From assembly GCA_039090855.1 (NCBI GenBank), contig CM077011.1, forward strand, positions 135,410,749-135,474,748: a stretch of DNA of 64,000 nt, in the 5' to 3' direction. Position 1 is the stretch's first letter; every line of letters begins with the position of its first letter. The stretch is from Macrothele yani (lineage: Eukaryota > Arthropoda > Arachnida > Araneae > Macrothelidae). This document shows, piece by piece, positions 10,760 to 22,056 of this stretch. The notes beneath the pieces are model-generated. The model ran no database searches. It saw only the letters and a program-made list of their open reading frames with translations, and had not been told where the DNA came from. Made by a program: the position numbers and the translations under genes.

Positions 10760-12700
10760 TTATTGTTGTCGTGTCAAACTTCGCCATTTACAGCGATCTT
10801 GACACACAACTCGTGCTTCACTGATATCCATTACACGCTGTACACAAGATGTTTTATACTTCATACTCATAATCTTTTTCTCATGCAGACACTCCTGAAT
10901 CTGATCCACATATGTCTTCCTTGGCCTTCCTCTGCCTTTCCTTCCTGCCACTTGGGCTGAAAAGATTTTCTTAGTAAGCATTTCATCACTCATTCTTTCA
11001 ACATGGCCAAACCTCCGAAGCATATTGGTCTCCACCTTGCTAACAGCATTTTGCTTTACATCACACAACTGCAATTCATCTTCATTCCTCACACAATCAG
11101 ATCGTGTCTTGCCACAAATCCCACGTAAGTAACGCATTTCTCCAGCACGCAAACGACTCCTATGTTTCTTCTGCAGTACCCAGGTTTCACTGCCATACAT
11201 CAGAGTAGGAACAATTACTGTTTCATACACAGCCATGCGGGACTCTCTAGAGAACCCATCATTCCTGTGAAAACCTCCCAGAGCAGCTATGACTTTCAAA
11301 GAAGAATTCACTCGCCTACTGATTTCACCATCCAACTTATTCTCTCTGTCAAACATGCTTCCTAAATACACAAACTCACTCACCTGGTCAATCACAGTGC
11401 CATTTATACTTACATTACATTCAGTGCTACCCATTCCTCTCTCAAACACCATAACTTTGGTTTTCCCTTATTTATACTCAGTTTGAATTTCATGCAAACT
11501 TCGTGCATCTGAGTCAACATACTCTGCAACTCACTTTTGCTCTCTGCCAACAGGACAGTGTCATCAGCATACAGCAATCTGCACACACGGATATCACCAA
11601 GACATAAACCACTATTATCTATTTTGGCCTCACGCATGCATGCGTCCATAAATATATTAAACAGCCATGGTGACATTACACAACCTTGTCTAACTCCTGC
11701 ACCAATGGAAAACCATTTTGATAAAACACCATTCACTCGTACACAAGCTCTACTACCAGCATACATGGCTTTTACACTATTAAGTAGATTCCCAGTAACA
11801 CCATATTCATTCAATACCTTCCACAAAAGTGTCCTATTCACTCGGTCGTAAGCTTTCTCTAAATCTATGAAGGCAGTGAAAACTTTCTTCCCAACAGCCA
11901 GATACTTTTCAATCATCATGCGTAATGCAAAAATCTGGTTTTTTGCAGCCTTTACCAGGCATAAAACCACTCTGAACATCCCACACTTTCAATGATGTAA
12001 GACCCCGTACTTTTTCAATAACAACCTTACCAAACACTTTCCCTGGCACACTCAGTAGGCTAATACCACGAAAGTTCTTGCATTCAGTCTGATAACCTTT
12101 TCCCTTATGCAAGGGAACAATAATAGCATCCTTCCAATCCCGAGGGACCATTCCTAACTCCCAGCACAACTGGCAAATTTCAGTTAACCAGTCAATTATA
12201 GAGTCACCACCATACTTCAACATCTCTGCAGTTATGCCATCAACTCCTGGAGCCTTACCATTCTGAAGAGATTTTAGAGCTTTACACACTTCTTCTCTTG
12301 AGATCCCTCCTGTGCTTTCATCCCTCATTGTGACATTATCTGCATCTGTCTCAGAATCAATTTTTGCTCTCCTGATCTAATAACTCACAGAAGTATTCAC
12401 CCATCTCTCACTTAACTCATTGGGCTCCCATATCATTTCCCCAATCTCATTCTTCACACAATTTACAACTTTGTTTCCCCTATTTTTCCTGAGTCTCATG
12501 TACTTCCAGAAGGACTTTCTATCTTTCCAAAAAGCCAGTTCATGCCTTTCCACTTTCTCCTTCCTATCTTTTGCCTTACTGTGGCGAACCAGCTTAGCAG
12601 CTTCACGCTTCTTACAGCGATATTCATCCACAGAGACTCTACCTTGCAACATCAACAAATAGGCTTTCTTCTTTTTCTTTACTGCCTCATCAATCTCACT
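10760..12700 (-). pseudogene. LINE reverse transcriptase and C-terminal region, frameshifted
   Basis: Minus-strand frames give, in order, a basic linker (12658-12377, SFWKYMRLRKNRG) and then the RT palm and fingers (12328-11909: NGKAPGVDGITAEML, PRDWKDAIIVPLHKGKG, FRGISLLSVPGKVF, QSGFMPGKG). RT continues at 11979-11410 (FIDLEKAYDRV, GVRQGCVMSPWLFNIFMD, LLYADDTVLL with the two catalytic Asp). A post-RT region follows (11452-10760: FVYLGSMFD, VIVPTLMYGSETW, RYLRGICG, RRFGHVERM, KGRGRPRKTY). Overall order and motifs fit an RTE- or CR1-group LINE; the clade needs a tree. At least two frameshifts separate the pieces. Confidence 0.9.
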
Positions 12701-13751
12701 ATTCCACCAAGCATCACCTCTATTGTTTACCCACTATTGTGGTGCCACAGACCTCTTTAGCAGCAGTGACAACACAGTTCTTAAAACATTCCCATTTCTT
12801 TTCTACATCCCTCTCACCAGACTTCAGATCCTTCAGTCGTTCTCTGAGTAATTCAGAGTACCGCTGATGATCTTCAAGGAGCCTATCAACCTTTATTCTT
12901 TCTATCCTGGGTCTCTTCCTATTCCTTTTCCTCCAACCAACATTAAGTTTCACTCGTGACACTACCAAGTAATGATCAGAACCAACATCCGCACCTCTCA
13001 TCACACGGGTGTCAACAACTAAGTGTTTCAAACGCTGATCGTAAACAACAAAATCTATCACACTCTTTTGACCAAGAGTACGATTTTCCCAAGTATATGT
13101 GTGTATATACTTGTGGTCGAAAAATGTATTAGATACACACAAATCATTCTCAATGCAGAGTTCAATTAATCTTTCACCATTATCATTCACACAAGGATCA
13201 TTAAACTTACCCAGAACATTGTCAGAAATTGCATTCTGCACAACTACTCTAGCATTGAAATCCCCTGCTATTATAACTTTTCTTTAGCACCAAACTGGCT
13301 CAAAACAGCTTTTAGCTCATTCCAGAAATCTTCTTTCTTATCAGAAGGTTCCGAGTCACAAGGAGCATACACTACAACAATTACAATTCTCTGAAGTTTC
13401 ACTTTCAAACGAATCCAGAGAATTCTCTCACGTATGCAACTATAGTGAATCAAGTTGTTCTTCATCTTTTCACTTAAAATCATACCTACACCAGCCTGTC
13501 CTCTCATATTATCCAATACTCCAGACCACACACTCACCGTGCCATTCACTTCTTCTACCCCAATTTCCTTCTTTTTGGTTTCACTTACACACAGCACATC
13601 CAGTCTATACTTATTCATTTCCTCAATCACCTCACTCATCTTGCCATTTATACCTCTAGTATTCCATACACCAATCTTACATTCACTCAGCCGAGATCTT
13701 TTCTCATACGCCGTTTAGAAAGTCCAGGTCGATTCCGTGGTGGACCGTCTT
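12701..13751 (-). pseudogene. LINE apurinic-type endonuclease domain, frameshifted
   Basis: N-terminal domain of the same LINE. Minus strand from about 13710: IGVWNTRGINGKMSEVIEE, LDVLCVSETKKK (catalytic Glu), IVVVYAPC. A one-base frameshift near 13280 cuts the motif GDFNARV. The frame then goes on (13241-12720) with TYTWENRTLGQKSVIDFVV and VGSDHYLVVSRV, which has the catalytic SDH. Together with the RT this gives a nearly full-length but inactive element of about 3 kb. Confidence 0.9.
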
Positions 13752-14381
13752 TCTCAAGTGAGGTAGGTCCACCATATCCCACACTTGAGTCATTCTTAAT
13801 ATTTCTTTTTGTCTTTTTAATCAGGTAAGTACATCAGTGTGGGGGATTAGCCCACAGCTGAGGGTTCCAGTTGGTCATTCAACCTAAGGATTCTGGAACA
13901 AAACCCAGTGAGTTGGGGTCTTTTCGCCAATGTCACACAGAACCAGCTCGCACCTCTCCAAGATTCACAGAGGCCTAGTTGCTGTTGTGTGCCATTGTTA
14001 CCACAGAGCGCCCCGAGGAGGCAAACCCATCGCTCACTACGACCGCCCGCAAGAGTGCTTCAGCTCCAGATAAAAATCCATGTGTACTAAAAATAAAATC
14101 AATGGTGGTTTGGGGAGGAAATATCATATAGTATCATATAGGAGAAACTAGTAAAGTAAAAAAACCCCAACACAGACAGCCAAACAACCTTAAAAGTGAA
14201 AATACTACCTGAAAAGCCGAAAACTCCCCCTCCCAAAATGAGTCAGGTGGACTGTGAGCTCGAACTCTCCTAAAAAATCTAGAACAGCCAAAGAGTTTTG
14301 ATTTTAACTAAAAGTCAGGTTTGCTAACAAATTAACTTTAACCTTTATGAAAAGTTTCAACACCGCCCTTAGATCAACTAG
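13752..14381. other. Probable LINE 5' untranslated region and spacer
   Basis: No coding frame. The part next to the LINE, to about 14090, is less AT-rich and could be its 5' UTR. The remainder is AT-rich. No other repeat recognised before the SINE at 14395. Confidence 0.35.
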
Positions 14382-14640
14382 GAACCTTCTCTCTGCCGCC
14401 CCGGTGGCGCAGTGGTCTAAGGCGCTGGCCTCTGATCATTCGTCCGTCTGGGGTCCGGGTTCGAATCCCGGTGAGGCATGGATGTTGTGTTTGTCTTACG
14501 GCACTGGCTCTCTCCCTTCCCTGGAACCAGTGACCCTAAATTAGGGACGGGCGACTGCTTATGGCCCATTGAGTTGCTCACGGTGGTCGTTAAACCTCCA
14601 ATCAAAAAAAAAAAAAAAAAAAAAAAAGAACCTTCTCTCT
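14382..14640 (+). mobile_element. SINE-A copy, full length, perfect 13-bp TSD
   Basis: Best SINE-A in the window. Box A-like tggcgcagtggtctaagg and box B ggttcgaatcc lie in a head that begins at 14395, followed by the family body and a poly-A run to 14627. The direct repeat gaaccttctctct occurs at 14382-14394 and 14628-14640 without a mismatch, which implies a recent insertion. Confidence 0.95.
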
Positions 14641-14884
14641 GGAGGTGAAGAACCCACGTGTACAGAAGTACCAATTGGGTACCAAAGCATTGATTTAAGA
14701 AAATTTTTGACTAAGAGATAAATTCTAAAAGGTTCTGTGTAAGAAAATAGTCAGTAGAAATGAAATCTAAACAAAAAAACGGCGAACACTTTTTAAATTC
14801 AACTTGAAAACTTGGAATCAACAAGTAAGCCTGGCCCAATAAGTGCAAGCACGGCATACCAGCAGCTTTTGAACAAGTAAAAGA

Positions 14885-15160
14885 TACATCTTTTCACTTA
14901 TCTTTTCTAGTCTGCCTTACCAGAAATCATCACTGATTTCTGGATAAAACTAACCTTTAAAAGGTTCTATGCCTTTGAAGAGTCTAACTCTTGAATAAAA
15001 AGTGTTTCTAAGCTCTGGGAAGCGATCTCCCTTCGTTTGCCAGATAAGCGAATATTTTTGGTACTGCCTTTAGAGACAGCAGCTGGCAGCCTAAAAAAGA
15101 ACTTCCGGTTTCGATTTCCTCTACTACCGTAATTAATAATGCCACATAATCGGTGCATTT
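14885..15160 (-). pseudogene. THAP-domain remnant
   Basis: Minus frame from 15158 reads MHRLCGIINYGSRGNRNR, KFFFRLPAAVSKG, LSGKRREIASQS and LDSSKA. After a stop, ISGKAD follows. This is the order of a C2CH THAP zinc finger (Cys, second Cys here changed to Tyr, FFRLPA, LS.KRR, then H.ISGKA). THAP fingers bind DNA and occur in P-element-type transposases and host proteins. Its place just inside a transposon-like end (15296-15323) suggests the N-terminus of a THAP-type transposase. A missing Cys and stops make it non-functional. Confidence 0.65.
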
Positions 15161-15295
15161 TGGCTTCACATTTTTATAAATACCGACCGCTAATGATCGC
15201 ACTTTCACACAAACTGCAGGGCAGCTGTCCAGGAACTTGCATGAACTTTTGCCACTTCACTTAAACTTCGCGATGACGTCACGTGCTACATCCTC

Positions 15296-15323
15296 ATATC
15301 CCTAACTTTTTGTGACCAGTGTA
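15296..15323 (-). repeat. Terminal inverted repeat, right
   Basis: Reverse complement begins tacactggtcac and continues aaaaagttagggatat, with one mismatch to 8689-8716. It marks the 5' end of the minus-strand THAP remnant. Immediately inside is gaggatgtagcacgtgacgt. Confidence 0.8.
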
Positions 15324-15389
15324 TTACGTAGCGGAAAAATTTTGGATTACAAAAAACTTGAAAATACGTCAGCACGCTTTCTGTTTGTT

Positions 15390-15432
15390 TGTCTTTTTTT
15401 GTTTGAAAGTTTAACGGCCACCGTGAGCAACT
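15390..15432 (-). mobile_element. SINE-A copy, left half, split by the Ty3 element
   Basis: T-rich tail followed by gtttaacggccaccgtgagc and aact. The sequence continues at 22750 after the retrotransposon. Confidence 0.85.
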
Positions 15433-16125
15433 TATAATGAATAAAATTCTCCGGCTGGACGTGTAGTGCAGGAAAGCTTACGTTAAGTCACGTTAGGGTT
15501 ATTGAAAGGTTACTTGACGTAGCTAAAGTGTGCTTAATCTTCAAAGTGCTAGAGTTTGTTTAGGTAAGACACTCACGTGCAATAAATTCCAAGAATATGG
15601 AATTATTTTTACTCAGCGTTCCTCATTATTTTGAATATCAGTAATATAACTTCGGTTTTAGTACATTAGGACCTTGAAGGCTCCTTATTAGAGCTGTAAA
15701 CACAATATCCCCTGAATTTAACGTAAATACTCAATGAAATAGACTTAACGGCCAGACAGAGGTCTGACAATAAAATGAACTAAGAAAACGTACTCACTTT
15801 TAACCTTTTATTGGGGAGCTCCTGGTATTACTCAAATACACACTCCAAAATAACACAACTACTGTTAGACCGAACTTTCGTACTATCGTAGAATCGCATA
15901 ACAATGATTAGGAAGAACCTATCACATATAAAACGAAGCTCCTTGGTATAGTTGAGCGCGCCTATATATACTGCATACCACCACGTCATGACTTACACTC
16001 GTTGCCACATATCATTCAGAGGGAGAAACAACATCTCGTTAAGTGAGAAGATAATTTGCATAGGAAAATAAAATAACAAGAGATAGTAAAATAAAAAAGA
16101 AACTGAATCTAGAGTATACGTTACA
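15433..16125 (-). repeat. 3' LTR of the Ty3 element
   Basis: 693 bp. In element sense it starts tgtaacgtatactc and ends attcattata. Compared with the other LTR I count about eleven substitutions and two single-base indels. An AATAAA-like signal is present in the element sense. Confidence 0.93.
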
Positions 16126-16145
16126 TCATCTCCCCCTTATTTATT
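16126..16145 (-). other. Polypurine tract
   Basis: In element sense, a purine-rich run ending aagggggagatga lies directly upstream of the 3' LTR, where plus-strand DNA synthesis is primed. Confidence 0.7.
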
Positions 16146-16715
16146 TTTTTTTTTTTTTTGAAAAACCTATCAAATTTTGAGTGTAGTCTTACATTTCGCT
16201 GACTGACGTTTATCGTCCTACTTTTTTTTTTGTAGCAGCAGTATTTACAACTTCAAGCTTGGCATAACAAATTCAGTAAACCTGTGTCCGCAGCTATTGT
16301 CGTCTGTGAAGCAGGAAACACTTTTTATACGTGTACAGAACAAACCTGCATCGGCATACCTTATTTTTATTCTGCCTAGCAGGAATCACTTTTTGATTTC
16401 ATTTGACTTCCTCATATTTTCAACTCTGTATATATTTATCGTTGATTACAAACAAACTGTATCAGCAGCGAAGATTGCCTGTAGCTGCCTAACAGTAACA
16501 ATTTTCACTATTTTACCCCTAACACACATATATATATAAAATAAAATTCGGATTAGTAGACGGACATAGAATATACATAAAAAAAAAACTACATATATAC
16601 ACAAAAAGAATGCGTAGGCCCACACGTAAAAAAAAAAAAAAAAAATTCTGTCACGCCAACTGGTCATGCAGGAAAAACAACATAATGAGAAAATAACCTG
16701 TCCACGAGAACTTAC
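16146..16715 (-). other. Ty3 3' non-coding region
   Basis: About 570 bp, AT-rich with several poly-A/T runs, between the end of the pol frame and the polypurine tract. No envelope-like frame was recognised. Confidence 0.6.
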
Positions 16716-17777
16716 TTATCTCGAGGACGCATAAAAAACCATAGTACGATATCTTTTGCCAGGCCTAATCGGACTGGTAAATTCTGGTGGCGCCGATCTT
16801 TTCTGCGACTTGAATGGATCTGGAACATCTGTAATCTGTCGGTCAAGAATTCCCTGCGTCTGACAGGAACGGTCAGGAACGGCTGAAGTCTGTCGGTCAG
16901 GAACGGCTGAAGTCTGTCGGTCAGGAACGGCTGAAGTCTGTCGGTCAGGAATTCCCTGCGTCTGACAGGAACGGGCTCTCCCAGGCTTTCGATATGTTGT
17001 CCCTTTGTGCTGGGGCTCGTGTTGTCCTTCCAGCATTCTTTTGAAGGGACGTGGCTCCGGCCACATCGCTTGTTTTCTCTTTCTACTTTTTGGCATGACA
17101 GTAGAAGTAGGCATCGGCCCTGTTTGCCCTGAGCGTAAGTTCCAGGGGCGAAACCCGGGAGGATGCAAGGATCTCTGCCTTCGTCGCTGTTGCGGCGAAG
17201 CAGATTGAGGAGACAAGTTGTGTTTTCGACCAGCTTTTGGGGTTGCTGGACGGTTTGTAATATGTGTCTGACGTTTAGGAATCGTCAAACTATTGTCTAT
17301 ATCTGGTAAATCAGGAATATGTGATGACTCTGAGTCGCTGCTGTAAGTTAGTGGTCGTGCAGGGCGATGTTTATTTCTGCCTATTGGAATACTCTCCGAC
17401 GAGGTATTGAAGGAAGTAGGAGCTTGTGTTGGTGCAGAGTTATTAGAGAATGGTGCAGCAATAGTCTTGGCAATGGTTGGAGGGAAGGGAATGATACTAG
17501 AATTTGAAGAACTTGATTCGAGCCTTCGTCTTATGGTAGAATCAGGTTGCGTTCTTGGAAGCCAGTTTTGTGGAGGGGAGGGTGAAGAAAAAATCACTGG
17601 AGATTCTTCAAAAAGGTTTGTCGGTTCGTCCAAAATTTCTGGAGGTTGATCGTGTGATATAGACTCTTGAGTCTGTGGAACAGAAGGTTGAGTAGGGTTG
17701 ATTATAAAATCTATATTTCGTTCATGATACTTGCGACACTGAGCAACGTGTACGTATTGAAATTGATTGTCAGGTTT
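16716..17777 (-). pseudogene. Ty3 pol C-terminal proline/serine-rich tail with octapeptide repeats
   Basis: In the same frame as the integrase end, after one in-frame stop. The open part (17633-16716, 305 codons) is rich in Pro, Ser and Arg, likely disordered, and contains basic patches such as RKRKQ and QQRRRQR. A 24-bp repeat, three times at 16881-16952, encodes PDRQTSAV in tandem, flanked by two CQTQGI..DRQ half-repeats. No known enzyme motif. An integrase tail or a chromatin-contact region is a guess. Confidence 0.75.
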
Positions 17778-18937
17778 TTAAAGGATAATGTTATTTTCAT
17801 ACACATTTGCCACCCGATATGGACCTTCGTAGCTGGGTGCAAATTTCTTTACATAAGTATGAGAAACAGAAGACTGGAAGTGTGTCTCCACGAGAGTTAG
17901 ATCTCCAACGACAAGATCTGGTTCCCTACGCCTAGTACTATAGTATCTTGCTTGAGCCGCTTGTGCTCCTATCATTGCAACACGAGCTTTCTCTGCCATG
18001 ATTCGTACTGATTGCGGAGTTGGTCGCTGGTTTAGTTCGTCGATAATCCCCGTTAAATTTTCAAAAGGGGTCTTAATTTTTCGACCTTAAAAAGTTCTGC
18101 GGGAGTAAATTTAGTAGATTCGTGAACAGACGAGCGGAGGGCGAACGAAAAAAGCTCAAGATGTTCGTCCCACCGCTCGTGATGATCCGTGACAAATGTA
18201 GCAATCATTTTAACTAGCGTGCGGTTTACTCGTTCCGCGGGATTACTCTGGGGATGATATGGGGAAATGAATTTATGCTTTATGTGTAGTCTCGCACACA
18301 TTCTTTCCAAAATGTCAGAAATAAATTGGGGACCATTATCCGAAACTACTTTATTAGGTGCACCATATCTAGAGAATACTTCATTAATTAATACATTACT
18401 TTCTCTGCTCAAACAGGGAAAAACCTCGAATCATTTAGAGAAATTATCGGTTAATACTAAAACGTAACGAGCTTTGTTTTTAACAGACAATGAATAAGGT
18501 CCCAATAAATCTATTAAAATAATGTCAAAAACATGAGAACTTGAACTAGATTTCAAGTGACCGGCCGGTCTTACATTACGGTAATTATAAATCTGACACA
18601 AGTGACATTATTGAACGTATGCGAGCACACTTTGGTACATGCCAGGCCAATAGGCAACATCCCGCAATTTACAACGGGTCTTGCGAATACCTAAATGGCC
18701 TGCAATAGGTTTGTCATGAAATTCGTTTAAAAGGGCCATTCTAAGGGTTCGCGGAATACATGGGCGAAACTCTGCCCTAGTAGTCCTAGATTTCGTATAG
18801 TAAAGAAGACCCTCTATGACTTCGAAAGGCTGTGACCTCCCTGCCAGAGAAGGGTCACTTTGTTGTGGTGAACCCGCAAGCAAAAAATTATAGATTTCCC
18901 CAAAATCTTGATCATTTACTAATTCTGCCATTATCTG
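17778..18937 (-). pseudogene. Ty3 integrase, broken by stops and a frameshift
   Basis: Minus strand. A zinc-binding segment, HDKPIAGHLGIRKTRCKL..YWPGM, is followed by CHLCQ (18931-18590). The catalytic core has DLLGPYS with the first Asp, VVSDNGPQFISD with the second, and YHPQSNPAERVNR with the Glu. The C-terminal part (17999-17778) reads VGDLTLVETH..FAPSYEGPYRV. In-frame stops lie near 18938, 18608 and 18432, and a frameshift near 18055. The enzyme would insert the cDNA into host DNA; this copy cannot. Confidence 0.92.
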
Positions 18938-20206
18938 CTATCTGGATGTTATATCAGCTATTAAAAGTAAAGGCTGACATCCAGGAGTAGTTTCTGTGGG
19001 AACCCCACTAATCGGGACGCGAGATAAGGCATCCGGTAATTGATTCTTATGACCTGGCTGGTACGAAATTTTGATATTGCTCTCTTGTAACTTAAGAGCC
19101 CACTTCATAAGTCTTTTAGAGAGGTGCTTAGCAGAATTCAAATACTGAAGGGCAGAATGATCCGTAATTATATTAACTGTCAATTCGTTGAGATAACATT
19201 GAAATTTTTCAAGAGCATACACTACAGCAAGACATTCGCGTTCCGTAGCTAAATAATTGCGTTCAGCTTTGGCTAAAGTACGGGACGCAAAAGCTATTGG
19301 ATGCCCAGCTTGTGACAAAACGCAACCAAGACCAACTCCGGATGCGTCAGTGTAAATATCAAATTCCTTAGTATGATCTGGGAAAGCTAATACAGGAGGC
19401 TGAGTCAACGCAGAATTTAGTGCTTCAAACGCTGCGTTAGCCTCAGGTGTCCAAACAAACTTCTTGTATTTACGTTTCAAAGCATACAATGGCTCACAGA
19501 TTGTAGCATAAGCGGGGACGAACTGCTGATACCATCCGGTCATTCCCAGAAAGCGTGGTAGTTCTTTGGCTGTTTTTGGCCGTGGAAAGTCAACTATAGG
19601 CCTGAATTTTTCATCATCCGTAAATAAGCCGTGGGGAGTGATTTTCAACCCCAGATATACAATCTCGTCCCTCGCTATCTGGCATTTACTAGGTTTTAAC
19701 GTCAAGCCAGCATTGTATATGAGTTGGAACACCTGTTTGAGCAGAGAAAGGTGCTCGTCAAAAGTCTCGGATGTAATAATAATGTCATCCAAATATACAT
19801 GCACATGGGGACCTAGAACAGGTCTGAGAACCGTATCCATAAGCTTTTGGAAAGTAGCAGGTGCAGAGGCTAGTCCAAAGGGCATACGCAGGTATTCATA
19901 AGCCCCAAAAGAAGTCACAAAGCTTGTTTTATCTACGGAGTCTGGATGTACCGCAACCTGCCAATATCCACTCGCCAAATCCAAGGTTGACATCCATTTA
20001 GTTGACGATAGGTCATGCAAAATATGCGACATGACAGGTAGTGGATAATTTATCGCTTTCGTGACTTGGTTTAGCTTGCGGAAATCTGTCACGAAACGAA
20101 ATTCGTTGGGTTGTTTCTTTGGAACAAGAAAAGCAGGTGCGGCCCAGGCGCTTGTTGATTCTCTTATTATGCCCTGTTTAATCATCTCTGAAATTTGACG
20201 TTGCAT
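18938..20206 (-). pseudogene. Ty3 reverse transcriptase and RNase H
   Basis: A 422-codon open frame. RT motifs: ESTSAWAAPAFLVPKK, FRFVTDFRKLN, STLDLASGYWQV (first Asp), LRMPFGLASAPATFQ, VYLDDIIITS (catalytic YLDD) and FLGMTGWYQQF. RNase H: FDIYTDASGVGLGCVLSQ (Asp), ATERECLAVVYAL (Glu), IITDHSALQYL (Asp) and LPDALSR. All catalytic residues are present. It is joined to the protease by a frame change near 20200 and ends at an in-frame stop before the integrase, so it is not part of an intact polyprotein here. Confidence 0.93.
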
Positions 20207-20787
20207 TTCATTTTTTTATGGGGAGCACAAGGGTAAGGTTTCGTCGCTATCGGTTTCGAACCATCAGTGTCAATGACGTGATAAACCACCTGTGTGAAAC
20301 CAGGTTGGTCGGAAAATAAACCAGGGCTTTCATGCAAAAGTAGAGAAAGCTGGTTTCGTTGCCTCTCATTCAGTTGTTTACTCAGTAACAAATTCGTTAT
20401 GTCTATAGGATCTTTAGGAATCACTTCGACAGGTTCCGGAAAGGAAATAACACGTTGTTCGAAATTCATGGTAACTTTAAAAGTATTGATAAAATAAATG
20501 CCCATTAGACATTTAACAGGTAGGTCGTCTATGAGCAGGAAAGAATGCGTAAAACGAGCCTTTCCCAGCCCTAGAGATAATGTGACAGTTCCTGTGATAC
20601 TGAATATTTCGTTATTTGCACCTCGCAAATACTGCGTCGCAGGCTGGACGTGTATTGCAGGAAAACTTTCAGTGCAAAACTTCGTATTTAGGGCTGATAT
20701 TTCAGAACCAGTGTCGAACTTTGTCTCGACAATAATATTTTCAATTGTCAATAACACATCAGGCAACTGAGGAGTTTGGACAGTCAA
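20182..20787 (-). pseudogene. Ty3 aspartic protease and linker
   Basis: 201 codons. The active-site segment VETKFDTGSEISALN carries the DTGS motif. A later LLIDDLPVKCLMGIYFI corresponds to the second half of a retropepsin. LNERQRNQLSLLLHESPGLFS and the RT-proximal KPYPCAPH follow. The frame runs out at an A-rich run (about 20200-20215), where RT continues in another frame. That is either a small deletion or a programmed shift; a deletion seems likelier. Confidence 0.88.
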
Positions 20788-20843
20788 TAATACTATTTTA
20801 GGGTCAGAATTCTTGGTATCAGGAAGCAGTGACGACCCTTTGT

Positions 20844-22013
20844 CTACTTCCTTTGGAAGTTTAAAGGATTCCTGGTTGTATTTTCATGCGGTCTGAAACC
20901 TCGGCCCTGCCTGGTATCGGTAAAGTTTTCACGCTTAGAAAACCTTCGTGAAAACTGCTGCGGGAACTCCGCATTTCTGTTGAAATTTCCATTTCTATTA
21001 TTTCGTCCACCAGCACGGGCAGAAAAATCATTATTGCCCTTAGCATAAAAATGTTTCAAATTCTGCGGATTGGAACGGGGTCGAGCATACTGTGCATTTG
21101 TACTGTACCCAGAAAATTGTTTAGAAACTAGCGGTTGGTGTACCACTCTTCTATGCGGTGGTACGTATAATGCTTGGACTTGCACCTGTGTACGCTCGTG
21201 TTGAAAGTCATTAGGCCTATTATGCTGCTGAGTATTTTCGTGATAAGCCTCCCAGGGTTCCCGAGCATGTTTAGTTGGTCCATGTTTGCCGTGTCGCTCC
21301 TCATACGTTCGTATGAGGCGAAGGCATTCATGTATTGTAGCAGGGTGTCGAACCTCAATAAAATCCTGTAGAAATGGATCGAGCTGTTGCAATAGGTTGC
21401 CCAACATGTCGACATGACTGGCATGTGGATCCCATAATTTATACAAGCGTGTTATTTCTAAAACAAACGCAACAGGGCTATCGTTGGGTCCTTGCTGACG
21501 AGGAAAAAGTTGCTGTGCAAGGCCAGCTCGACTGAGGCCGAAAGGAAAGACTTCTAAAAATCCCGCTCGGAAATTCTCATAACGAGAATCCGGGTTCGAT
21601 ACTCTCCACTGCCGATACCAGGTCTTAGCGGCATCTTTCAAGCAAGTGCCTGCTATTTGCATTTTGCAATCTTGAGGAATATTGTATAAGTCGAAATGAT
21701 CCTCCAAATCCTCGAGAAATTTCAAGGACCCCTCCAAACCATTGAAAGTAATTGCTCCCTCATGCGGCACGAAATGTGAAAGCATTTTGCCTCTGTGAGA
21801 GGATTAAAATACCTCAGGTACGACCCGCGACTCAGAGTGATATGAAGCTGGTGAATGACGAAATTGTGAGGAATGCCTGGGTACTTGCAAATCATTGACA
21901 TCAAAGTTAGACCCACAGGCTTCCTTCAAATTGTCGAAAATAACCCCACCTCCACCGAAACTTGATTCAGGTTGAAATAGTGAAGTTTTCTCAGGTAATG
22001 AAGACATAGTCAA
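20844..22013 (-). pseudogene. Ty3 gag with one in-frame stop
   Basis: The start ATG at 22013 follows the primer site. The first 69 codons (MTMSSLPEKTS...) end at a TAA (21804-21806), after which the same frame runs 313 codons to 20844. The central part is retrotransposon-gag like (FLEDLEDHFDLYNIP, TCLKDAAKTWYRQW, LAQQLFPRQQGPNDSPVAFV). The C-terminal third is Arg/Asn/Gly-rich (GGRNNRNGNFNRN), with no CCHC knuckle visible, so RNA binding may rely on the basic tail. Confidence 0.88.
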
Positions 22014-22042
22014 TAGGTGTCAATACCTCGTGTTCAAGAAAT

Positions 22043-22054
22043 GTTCGGGCGCCA
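22043..22054 (-). other. Primer binding site, tRNA-Lys type
   Basis: Element sense tggcgcccgaac, two bases after the 5' LTR. It is complementary to the 3' end of a lysine tRNA (from general knowledge of Lys primers). The match appears to end after 12 bases. Confidence 0.75.
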
Positions 22055-22056
22055 AT

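Noticed and set aside
20182..20215. Programmed ribosomal frameshift between protease and RT
   Set aside because: An A-rich slip run exists, but missing codons between the frames and the many other defects fit a plain deletion better. Kept only as an alternative.
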